This document shows positions 11,672 to 18,692 of a stretch of DNA of 64,000 nt, in pieces. Source of the DNA: Mycolicibacterium brisbanense (GTDB lineage: Bacteria > Actinomycetota > Actinomycetes > Mycobacteriales > Mycobacteriaceae). How positions within the stretch are numbered: position 1 is the stretch's first letter; each line of letters opens with the position of its first letter. The DNA lies in NCBI RefSeq assembly GCF_001570425.1, contig NZ_BCSX01000024.1:434001-498000 (forward strand). The letters are read 5' to 3'. The notes beneath the pieces are model-generated. The model did not search any database. It saw nothing but the letters and a program-made list of their open reading frames with translations, and was not told where the DNA came from. The position numbers were made by a program, and so were the translations under genes.

Positions 11672-12367
11672 ATGCCCGAAGCGAAGCGACCCGATCCCAA
11701 GCGGCGGTCCCCGGCCTCCCGGCCGGGGGGCCCGGGCAAGAACGGCGGGTCGAATCGTCCCCGCGCCGGCCAGGCGCGGCGGCGGGTGTCGGAGCCGCGC
11801 ACCTCGGCACCGGAGCCGGTGGCCGAGGAGACCATCACCAAAGCCATTGCGGTACAGGCTGAACAACAAGCCGAGCTGCAGTCCGAGCAGCGCTTCGGGT
11901 CTGCGGCGCGGCGCGCGGCGATCCTGGCCGCGGTGGTGTGCGTGCTGACCCTGACCATCGCGGGACCGGTGCGCACGTACTTCGCACAGCGGACGGAAAT
12001 GAAGCAGCTCAAGGCAACCGAGGAGCAGCTGCGGTCCCAGATCGCCGAGCTGGAACAGCAGAAGGTCAAGCTGGCCGATCCGGTGTTCATCGCGGCTCAG
12101 GCGCGTGAGCGGCTCGGCTTCGTTATGCCGGGCGATACGCCGTATCAGGTGCAGTTGCCGCCCACCGCCGCGGTGCCGAACGAGCCGGGCCCCATCGCGC
12201 CGGGTTCCACCACGCCTGCGGGCCAGCCTTGGTACACCTCGCTGTGGCACACGATCGCCGATCAGCCGCACGGGGTTTCGCCGACCATCGCGCCCGCTCC
12301 ACCGGCACCCGGCGACGCGCCACCCGCCGGCCCGTCCGCTCCGCCACCTGCGGTGCCCGGTGGTTGA
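11672..12367 (+). CDS. FtsB/DivIC-family septum protein
   Basis: This is the Rv1024-type divisome protein. The basic, disordered N-terminus (residues 1-80) is followed by one transmembrane helix (AAILAAVVCVLTLTIAGPV, near 90-108), a coiled coil (FAQRTEMKQLKATEEQLRSQIAELEQQK) and the family motif A-R-E-R-L-G-F-V-M-P-G-D. A Pro/Ala-rich tail ends the protein. FtsB/DivIC proteins pair with FtsL and FtsQ at the septum. The end overlaps the next gene by eight bases. Confidence 0.9.
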   Translation: MPEAKRPDPKRRSPASRPGGPGKNGGSNRPRAGQARRRVSEPRTSAPEPVAEETITKAIAVQAEQQAELQSEQRFGSAARRAAILAAVVCVLTLTIAGPVRTYFAQRTEMKQLKATEEQLRSQIAELEQQKVKLADPVFIAAQARERLGFVMPGDTPYQVQLPPTAAVPNEPGPIAPGSTTPAGQPWYTSLWHTIADQPHGVSPTIAPAPPAPGDAPPAGPSAPPPAVPGG

Positions 12368-12851
12368 CCCCGCCGACCTCGAGGCCGTCGCCCAGCAGCT
12401 GGGGCGTGAGCCGCGAGGTGTTCTTGAGATCGCCTACCGCTGCCCCAACGGTGAGCCCGCTGTCGTCAAGACTGCTCCCAAATTGCCTGACGGCGCACCG
12501 TTTCCGACGCTGTACTACCTGACGCACCCTGCTCTGACCGCGGCGGCCAGCCGGCTGGAATCGTCGGGCATGATGCGGGAGATGACCGAACGTCTGCAGC
12601 AGGACCCGGAATTGGCGGCGGCCTACCGGCGCGCCCACGAGTCGTATCTGTCCGAGCGCGACGCCATCGAGTCGCTGGGCACCACGTTCACCGGCGGCGG
12701 CATGCCCGATCGCGTCAAATGTCTGCATGTGCTGATGGCGCATTCGTTGGCGAAGGGCCCCGGCGTCAACCCACTCGGTGACGAGGCGTTGGCGGTCTTG
12801 GCTGTCGAGCCGGCGATGGCCGGGATTCTGGAGCGCGATACATGGGTGTGA
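12360..12851 (+). CDS. DUF501 family protein
   Basis: The 163-residue protein matches the Rv1025 position and DUF501 pattern (GREPRGVLEIAYRCPNGEPAVVKTAP, and near the end VKCLHVLMAHSLAKGPGVNPLGDEAL). The function is unknown; the gene almost always sits between divIC and ppx in Actinobacteria. I chose GTG 12360, which overlaps the previous stop by eight bases; the frame is open further upstream but runs inside divIC. Confidence 0.9.
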   Translation: MVDPADLEAVAQQLGREPRGVLEIAYRCPNGEPAVVKTAPKLPDGAPFPTLYYLTHPALTAAASRLESSGMMREMTERLQQDPELAAAYRRAHESYLSERDAIESLGTTFTGGGMPDRVKCLHVLMAHSLAKGPGVNPLGDEALAVLAVEPAMAGILERDTWV

Positions 12852-13807
12852 ACCGCGTCGGTGCGATCGACTGTGGCACCAACTCGATCCGGCTGCTCAT
12901 CGCCGATGTGGTCGTCGGTGGCTCGAATGCCGGCTCCTTGCGCGACGTACACCGCGAGATGCGCATCGTCCGGCTCGGCCAGGGGGTGGACGCGACCGGT
13001 CAGTTCGCGCCGGAAGCGTTGGCGCGCACCGAATCCGCACTCGCCGACTATGCCGCGCTGATGTCGGAGCTGAGTGTTTCGGCGGTTCGGATGGTGGCCA
13101 CGTCGGCCGCCAGGGATGCCGGCAACCGCGACGAGTTCTTCGCGATGACGTCGCGCATCCTCGGCACCGTGGTGCCCGGTGCCGTCGCCGAGGTGATCAC
13201 CGGAACCGAGGAAGCTGAGCTGTCGTTCCAGGGCGCGGTGGGCGAACTCGATGCTGCCGGTGCGCCTTTCGTCGTCGTCGACCTCGGCGGCGGGTCCACG
13301 GAACTGGTGCTCGGCACCGACGGCGTGAAGGCCAGCTACTCCGCCGACATCGGGTGTGTCCGGCTGACCGAACGCTGCCTGCACACCGATCCGCCCACGC
13401 CGGCCGAGATCGACGCGGCCCGAGCGGTGGTCCGGGACGGTTTGGCGCAAGCGCTGCAAGCGGTTCCGGTCGAGGGTGCCAGGACGTGGGTCGGTGTGGC
13501 AGGGACGATGACCACGCTCTCGGCGCTCGCGCAAGGTATGACCGAATACGACGCTGAGGCAATTCATTTGTCCCGCATCGGTTTTGACGATCTTTGTCGG
13601 GTGTGCGACGAATTGATCGCCATGACCTCGGCGCAGCGGCTGGCGCTCGGCCCGATGCATCAGGGTCGTGCCGATGTGATCGGCGGCGGGGCGATCATCG
13701 TCGAGGAACTCGCTGCCGTACTCGGCGAGCGTGCGGGTATCGACGTGCTCGTGGTCAGTGAGCACGACATCCTCGACGGCATCGCGTTGTCCATCGCGCC
13801 GCACTGA
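12842..13807 (+). CDS. ppx2: Exopolyphosphatase / guanosine pentaphosphatase family protein (PPX2 type)
   Basis: This is an ASKHA-fold phosphatase of the Ppx/GppA family. The phosphate-binding motifs A-I-D-C-G-T-N-S-I-R (near residue 8) and V-D-L-G-G-G-S-T-E (near 144) are intact. The 321-residue length is that of the short form lacking the C-terminal HD domain, as in Rv1026. It overlaps the DUF501 gene by ten bases. Confidence 0.93.
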   Translation: MGVNRVGAIDCGTNSIRLLIADVVVGGSNAGSLRDVHREMRIVRLGQGVDATGQFAPEALARTESALADYAALMSELSVSAVRMVATSAARDAGNRDEFFAMTSRILGTVVPGAVAEVITGTEEAELSFQGAVGELDAAGAPFVVVDLGGGSTELVLGTDGVKASYSADIGCVRLTERCLHTDPPTPAEIDAARAVVRDGLAQALQAVPVEGARTWVGVAGTMTTLSALAQGMTEYDAEAIHLSRIGFDDLCRVCDELIAMTSAQRLALGPMHQGRADVIGGGAIIVEELAAVLGERAGIDVLVVSEHDILDGIALSIAPH

Positions 13808-13824
13808 CACCGCCCCAGACAGCG

Positions 13825-13859
13825 AACGGCCGGATGCGGTTTTCCCGCATCCGGCCGTT
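13825..13859. terminator. Bidirectional intrinsic terminator between ppx2 and MPT63-like gene
   Basis: A perfect 15-base-pair stem (AACGGCCGGATGCGG and its complement) with a TTTTC loop lies between two convergent genes. Flanking T/A tracts are short, as is common in mycobacteria. Confidence 0.8.
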
Positions 13860-13875
13860 GTCGTCGAGCTGGGTG

Positions 13876-14931
13876 TTACGAGGTCGACCCGTGGTTGCTG
13901 ACCGGGGCGGCCGGAGCCGTCGTGGTCGGCTGGGCACCCGCCGGCACCAGGTTGGGTTCGGTGGGGGCGGCAGGCGCCGCCGGAGCCGGAGCGGCCGGGT
14001 TCGCGGCGGGGGCGGGCGCGGTGCCCGCGGGTGCCTGCTCGGCGGGCGGAACCGCGGTTGCGGCGTTGCCCGCACCCGTCGGCGCGGCGGCCGGAGCGGG
14101 GGTGGTGCCTGCCGGTGCCGGGGCGGCCGCCGGGGCCGGCGTGCCGTTGCTGGCCGGAACCGCACCTTCGGCAGGGGTGCCGGTGGTGCTGGGGACGGCG
14201 GCCGGCTGGGCCGCGGTGCCTGCCGGAGCCGGCGCGGTCTGGGTGGCTGCCGGAACCGGGGTGGCGCCTTCGACGGCGGCGGGCAGATCGGTCGCGCGGC
14301 TTCCGGCACCGCCGGGCGCTGCAGCCGGAACAGCTGCAGGCGTTGCGGCGGGGGCCGGGGTGGCTGCGACGGGTGCGGCGGCGGGCGCCTGAGCGGGGTG
14401 GTTGGACAGCGGGACGGCGTTGCCGTTGCCGCCGGTCGCGGCGGGTGCCGCCGGGGCCGCGTTCCACACGGCGAGGTCATGGCCGCCCGCGTTGTAGACC
14501 ACCGTGGTCGGGTCGGCCTCGGTGACATCGAAGTACACCTTGCCGGAGGTCTTCTCGCCCTGGCTGATGGTGGCCGGGTTCACGCCTTGCGGGGTGGCCA
14601 CCTGGAACAGCGCGCGGTAGTTCTTGCCGTCCGCTGCGCGGGCGTTGAAGTTGGAGACGATCGGGGTGACCGAGCCCCGAAGGGCCTCGTTGGTCGCGGT
14701 GACCTCCCACAGGGTGCCGCGCACCTGGTAGGGGATCGTGTCGCTGCTCGGCTTCAGACCGGTGACGGTCCAACCCTGGACCACGTTGCCGTCCTCCAGC
14801 TTCGCCTGGCTGCCCAGCGCGGCGGTGGTGACGGCACTGTCATCGGCAAAAGCGAAGGGTGCGGCGCCGATGATCCCCGCGGCGGCTATGGCCGCTGCAG
14901 CCATGGCAGCACTGATATTCGTGATCTTCAA
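13876..14931 (-). CDS. Secreted MPT63-like (DUF1942) protein with long Ala/Pro-rich tail
   Basis: After a Sec signal (ISAAMAAAAIAAAGIIGAAPFAFA) comes a DUF1942/MPT63-type immunoglobulin-like domain (about residues 33-155, including NVVQGWTVTGLKPSSDTIPYQVRGTLWE and YFDVTEADPTTVVYN). The last ~195 residues are low-complexity Ala/Pro/Gly/Thr, likely unstructured. The start is TTG at 14931: no ATG or GTG fits, AGGAG lies nine bases upstream, and the signal peptide starts there. M. tuberculosis MPT63 is only the domain; the tail is an extension. Its function is unknown. Confidence 0.85.
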   Translation of the reverse strand: MKITNISAAMAAAAIAAAGIIGAAPFAFADDSAVTTAALGSQAKLEDGNVVQGWTVTGLKPSSDTIPYQVRGTLWEVTATNEALRGSVTPIVSNFNARAADGKNYRALFQVATPQGVNPATISQGEKTSGKVYFDVTEADPTTVVYNAGGHDLAVWNAAPAAPAATGGNGNAVPLSNHPAQAPAAAPVAATPAPAATPAAVPAAAPGGAGSRATDLPAAVEGATPVPAATQTAPAPAGTAAQPAAVPSTTGTPAEGAVPASNGTPAPAAAPAPAGTTPAPAAAPTGAGNAATAVPPAEQAPAGTAPAPAANPAAPAPAAPAAPTEPNLVPAGAQPTTTAPAAPVSNHGSTS

Positions 14932-15081
14932 GATGGTTCACTCCTGAGTGTTCCGACGAGCGTCCAGGCCCCCGACAGTGGGGATGCTCACTACAGGGGA
15001 AAGCTAGCAGGTTAAGAGGTTGCTGTGGAACCGGAGTGGCATATTGCATCTTCGGGTTCAGGCAGTCACTCTGCACCCCGC

Positions 15082-15342
15082 TCAGTGCGGCAACAGGTTA
15101 TTGACGGTCGCGGCTACCGCCACCAGCACGATGACCCCGAGGTATGCGATTACCAGGCGAGTGTCGCGCAACGCACATTTGCTGTGCTGTAACCCGGCGC
15201 GGCGTGCACGGATGTACCCGATCAGGCCGAGTCCAGCGAACACGGCAACCATCACTGGACCCAGCAACCAGGCCAGCAGGGCCACGGTGGCGTACACGCA
15301 CAATCGCAGCGGATCGTACGGCTCGTCGGCCTGCTGGCTCAT
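15082..15342 (-). CDS. Small two-helix membrane protein, last gene of the Lgt-like/radical SAM operon
   Basis: The 86-residue protein has two transmembrane helices (about residues 16-46 and 64-85) joined by a short basic loop. It starts at ATG 15342, which overlaps the radical SAM stop codon (ATGA), so its translation is coupled to that enzyme. I do not recognise a family. Position suggests a membrane partner of the enzyme. Confidence 0.75.
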   Translation of the reverse strand: MSQQADEPYDPLRLCVYATVALLAWLLGPVMVAVFAGLGLIGYIRARRAGLQHSKCALRDTRLVIAYLGVIVLVAVAATVNNLLPH

Positions 15343-16898
15343 CGAATCTCGATGAGTGGTAGTTCCTGTCCCACCGACAACGACAGCCGTTGACGTCCCA
15401 GCGCCGGCCAGGCTTGCACGGCGCAAAAGGGCGCGCACTGATCGGCGCTGCCCGAGCGGGTACCGACGTGCACGCAGCATTGCACGAGACGTTCTTCGAT
15501 CATCGTCGACATGTCCATGAACGGTTTGACCGTGAGGCGCACGACGCGTTCCCCGAGGAGCTGACGAATCTTGCGGCGGCGGCCGGGCAGCGCGGACGAC
15601 GCGAGCGTCAGCAGCGTCGACATCCCCAGATCGCAGTTCTCGCAGATGTTGCGCCAGACGTCGCCGATCTGCGGGTGCGACAACGACGACTGCTCGGAGA
15701 GCAGGCCCAGCAGCGATTCCTGCACGGCGAGGCGCAATTGGCGCGGAATCTCGGTGTCGGCGATGCGGTTGGCCACCAGTCCGAGCTTGTCTTTGAGGCT
15801 GTCGGCGCCGATCAACGACACCAGCGACCGCCACTGCCCGGCGTCGTCGCGCACCAGATAGCCGACCGAGCAGCAGTGCGGATGCGAGCAGGGCAACGCG
15901 GTGAGGTCACGCCATGTCACGGCGTCGCCGGTCTGGGGGCCAAGACGTTTGAGCACACCGGTATGGGTGAGGCGCTCGAGCGGGTCGATTCGTCCCGAGC
16001 GGCCGGAGCCGAACTGCGGCTGGATCGTCAGGCCCCCGACATACGGTGTGTCCAGCGCCAATTGGACCATGGCGCCGATCTCGTCGTCGTTGACCCCCAG
16101 TGCCGCGGTCATTACCAGCGTGGTGAAGATCTCGCGTTCCGACAGGCGTTGCAGAGCTTGCTGTTTCGTGCGACGCAGGTCGCCGCCGCGGTGATGCCGG
16201 TGCGCGGCCTCTGACAACCCGTCGTACTGCAGGTAGACCTCGACGCGTTCCCGGTGAGTGGTCAGCAGGTCGAGCAGTCGGTCGTCGTTGGCGATGCGGA
16301 CGCCGTTGCTGTTGACCAGGATTCGGGTGATCGGCCGGCTGACGAGCTCGCCGAGCAACTCTGGCAATGCCGGATGCAGGGTGGGCTCGCCGCCGCTGAG
16401 CATGAGTACGTCCAGTCGCCCGTTCTCGCGGGCCAGGCGCTGGTCGACATTGGCAAGAACGTCGGCGACCGGCACCACGTGCCGCAGGTCCGGCGAACTG
16501 TCGGTGAAGCAGGTGGGGCAGCGCAGGTTACACGTCTCGGCGATATCCTCCAGCAGGATGCACGTGTGCTGCGTCTGCATCTCCGGCAACCCGCGCAGAT
16601 ACGCTGACGGGATGGGGTCGAAATTGCCTGGGGTATCCGGGGTGTGGGCCTTGGTCGGGGCTGTCCACTCCTCGAGGTAGGACAGGATCTCGGGATCCTC
16701 GTCATACAGCGTGCGCACCAAACCGTGGCTGCGGCAGCCTCGTTCGAGCCAGATGCGGCCGTCACGCTCGATCAGCATTCCGCTCAGCCGCGCGACGTCG
16801 GTCAGCGGCCGCTCGGGTGCTTCGTCGTGGCAGTGCGGGCAGAACGCGGTGACGTACCGGTGCAACCGGTCGCCGCGCAGGCCCATACCGGCGGTCAC
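15339..16898 (-). CDS. Tes/COG1964-like radical SAM enzyme with three extra cysteine regions
   Basis: The 519-residue protein has a rubredoxin-like N-terminus (C20-x2-C23 ... C55-R-S-H58-G), the radical SAM cluster motif C123-x3-C127-x2-C130, the SAM-binding S-G-G-E-P (168-172), and further cysteine sets at 337/342/343 (C-S-H-P-H-C-C), 419/422 and 474/475/488/492. This layout, including the P-F-C-A-V near the C-terminus, is that of the COG1964 family, whose best-known members are the archaeal tetraether synthase Tes and MJ0619. Tes joins lipid chains by C-C bonds; the substrate here is unknown. The GTG start at 16898 overlaps the upstream stop (GTGA), with no Shine-Dalgarno of its own. It is third in a four-gene operon led by an Lgt paralogue. 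Confidence 0.85.
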   Translation of the reverse strand: MTAGMGLRGDRLHRYVTAFCPHCHDEAPERPLTDVARLSGMLIERDGRIWLERGCRSHGLVRTLYDEDPEILSYLEEWTAPTKAHTPDTPGNFDPIPSAYLRGLPEMQTQHTCILLEDIAETCNLRCPTCFTDSSPDLRHVVPVADVLANVDQRLARENGRLDVLMLSGGEPTLHPALPELLGELVSRPITRILVNSNGVRIANDDRLLDLLTTHRERVEVYLQYDGLSEAAHRHHRGGDLRRTKQQALQRLSEREIFTTLVMTAALGVNDDEIGAMVQLALDTPYVGGLTIQPQFGSGRSGRIDPLERLTHTGVLKRLGPQTGDAVTWRDLTALPCSHPHCCSVGYLVRDDAGQWRSLVSLIGADSLKDKLGLVANRIADTEIPRQLRLAVQESLLGLLSEQSSLSHPQIGDVWRNICENCDLGMSTLLTLASSALPGRRRKIRQLLGERVVRLTVKPFMDMSTMIEERLVQCCVHVGTRSGSADQCAPFCAVQAWPALGRQRLSLSVGQELPLIEIR

Positions 16899-17509
16899 TT
16901 GTACAGTTCGGGGTTGATGCCGGTGCAGAACCCGGCAGTGAACAGCGACATCAGGGCCCAGCCGACCATCAGGCCGATGCCAAGCCCACGGGCGTTGGGA
17001 CTACGGCTGCACAGCAGTGCCGCACCACCGCCGAAGGCGATGAGGGCCAACAACACTGCGCCGAACCCCAGTACCGTGTTGCCGTGCTGGGGTTCGACGC
17101 GGCTGCCGGCAGTCATGACCGCCATCAAGGCGATCACGAAGTTGATCACCGCGTACACGAACGGTCCGAGGATCACCATCGCCATGGAGATCCGCGGTTC
17201 GGGCTTGGGCGGCCCGCCGTACGGGTAGCCCGGTCCCGTGGGATATCCGGCAGGGGGCGGCGTATATCCGGGCGGCCCGCCGTACGGCTGCTGTTGGTCG
17301 CCCCGTGGCGGGAGATAGCCCGGTGGCTGGCGGAGGTCGCCCGGGAAATAGCCGGGCGACTGGGGTGCGGGGCCGGGTGGTGGTTGCGGCGGGTAATCCG
17401 GCGCGCCGCCCTGCGGTGCGACGTCCTCTTGATAGGCCGGTGGAATATCTTGCGCGGCAGAGTCATCCGCGGGCTCGTCAGGTGGCGGACCCGATGGGGG
17501 TGAGGTCAT
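16895..17509 (-). CDS. Pro/Tyr/Gly-rich N-terminus with DUF4190-like membrane domain
   Basis: About 103 residues of disordered Pro/Gly/Tyr/Gln-rich sequence precede three transmembrane helices (roughly 109-135, 145-167, 174-196), the arrangement of DUF4190-type actinobacterial membrane proteins. The ATG at 17509 overlaps the Lgt-like stop (ATGA), and its own stop overlaps the radical SAM start. The function is unknown; the tail could be a scaffold or interaction segment. Confidence 0.8.
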   Translation of the reverse strand: MTSPPSGPPPDEPADDSAAQDIPPAYQEDVAPQGGAPDYPPQPPPGPAPQSPGYFPGDLRQPPGYLPPRGDQQQPYGGPPGYTPPPAGYPTGPGYPYGGPPKPEPRISMAMVILGPFVYAVINFVIALMAVMTAGSRVEPQHGNTVLGFGAVLLALIAFGGGAALLCSRSPNARGLGIGLMVGWALMSLFTAGFCTGINPELYK

Positions 17510-18291
17510 GCCGGCACTTCCTGGTTGCTGGGTGAAAGGCGATAGTACCCGCGGCGGTAGCCACGCCACACCCGAACACCGATGATCATCAGCGAGGGCA
17601 GTAGGAACCATTGGGGCCGGGTCAGATCCAGCCACACCGTTTCGTTGGCCCGGACGAACTCGACGAAGAACCGGAACACGGCGTAGGCGGCGATGTAGAT
17701 GACGAAAAGTTCACCCGGATGGGAGATCCGGTGTCGCAGCCACAGCAGCACGCCGAATGCGCAGAGCTGGAACACGATTTCGTAGAGGAACGACGGGTGC
17801 ATGGCCTGCCCGGCAAGGCAGCCCGGGCATTCCGGTGTGGTGGCCGGAGCGTGGATGCCCCACGGCAGCGTGGTGGGCCGTCCGGGCGCTTCGGTGAGAA
17901 AGCAGCCGATGCGGCCGATGGACATGCCGAGTGCGACCGCAGGCGCGAACAGATCTCCGGTTTTCCCGCGGTATCCGCCAAGGCGTTTGGCGATGTGCAC
18001 GCCAAGGTACGCGCCGAGCAGACCGCCGAGGATGCTTCGCGAGCCGAACTGCCAGGCCTGCGCGAGGCTGGGATTGGTGGAGAAGTCGAGGTGATGGGCC
18101 CATCCCGACAGGCGCATGCCGATCGCGCCGCCGATGAGGGCACCGGAAGCGGCGACGACGGCCTGCTCGCCCAGCGCACCGCGACGGCGCGCTTCGTAGA
18201 CGAAAACCACTACGGCGGCCAGCACTCCGAGGGCGACGAACAAGCCGTGCACCGGAATCGGCACCGGCCCCAGGTGCCACTCGGACGTCAT
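17506..18291 (-). CDS. Divergent paralogue of prolipoprotein diacylglyceryl transferase (Lgt)
   Basis: The 261-residue polytopic membrane protein has the Lgt fold: signature G-R-I-G-C-F (126-131), A-M-H-P-S-F-L-Y-E (163-171) and F-V-E-F-V-R (209-214). Compared with E. coli Lgt, Arg143 and Arg239 have equivalents (R127, R214), but His103 of the S-F-H-G-G motif is Leu88 (S-I-L-G-G) and Asn146 is Cys130. Both replaced residues are important in E. coli. The housekeeping mycobacterial lgt lies elsewhere (next to trpA/pykA in M. tuberculosis), and M. smegmatis is reported to have a second Lgt homologue. This copy may move a diacylglyceryl group to another acceptor, or bind phosphatidylglycerol. Confidence 0.85.
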   Translation of the reverse strand: MTSEWHLGPVPIPVHGLFVALGVLAAVVVFVYEARRRGALGEQAVVAASGALIGGAIGMRLSGWAHHLDFSTNPSLAQAWQFGSRSILGGLLGAYLGVHIAKRLGGYRGKTGDLFAPAVALGMSIGRIGCFLTEAPGRPTTLPWGIHAPATTPECPGCLAGQAMHPSFLYEIVFQLCAFGVLLWLRHRISHPGELFVIYIAAYAVFRFFVEFVRANETVWLDLTRPQWFLLPSLMIIGVRVWRGYRRGYYRLSPSNQEVPA

Positions 18292-18329
18292 GGGTTCGAA
18301 CCTATCGCCACGGCGGGCAGGAAAACAGC

Positions 18330-18365
18330 AATGGCCTGCCGCCGGTGTCCCGGCAGCAGGCCATT
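18330..18365. terminator. Hairpin terminator after the Cys-rich peptide gene
   Basis: AATGGCCTGC pairs with GCAGGCCATT, with an inner CCGG/CCGG stem. It lies just downstream of the minus-strand peptide gene and ahead of the Lgt-like gene. Confidence 0.65.
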
Positions 18366-18376
18366 GTCACGGTGTG

Positions 18377-18472
18377 TCAGCGGCGGGCGTTGCAGTTCGG
18401 CGGGTTGCCGCAGTGGTGGCCGCCGTCGCAGGCGTTGCAATGACAGGTGCAGGATCCCTTGGTGATGCGCAT
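18377..18472 (-). CDS. 31-residue Cys/His-rich metallothionein-like peptide
   Basis: This short frame encodes 31 residues with six Cys (8, 10, 12, 15, 21, 27) and three His (11, 19, 20), in the order C-T-C-H-C-x2-C, H-H-C, then C. A strong Shine-Dalgarno AAGGAG stands ten bases before the ATG, and a hairpin terminator follows. The density of metal ligands suggests binding of Zn, Cu or Cd. It is shorter than, and not clearly related to, the 53-residue MymT of M. tuberculosis. Metal storage or sensing is inference. Confidence 0.7.
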   Translation of the reverse strand: MRITKGSCTCHCNACDGGHHCGNPPNCNARR

Positions 18473-18692
18473 CGTTGTTCAGCTCCTTAGGTGCCCAGGC
18501 GGTGCCGGTGTCGACCGGTAGCAAACGCCCAAGCTCGGATGGGAAATCAACATATGACTACCTCACAATAGTTCGGGTCACAGGGAAAATAAAGGATTCC
18601 CCATGCCGAGAAGACATCAAAGCACCCGACACGCCGAGGAATTGGGGACTTTCATGTCTGCTCGGCGGGGAAGCGGCCGCGCCGGCAAACGC

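Noticed and set aside
12623..14467. 614-residue minus-strand frame running from the MPT63-like gene over ppx2
   Set aside because: It passes through the ppx2 coding sequence in antisense and the MPT63 tail in a wrong frame; Arg/Pro-rich low complexity.
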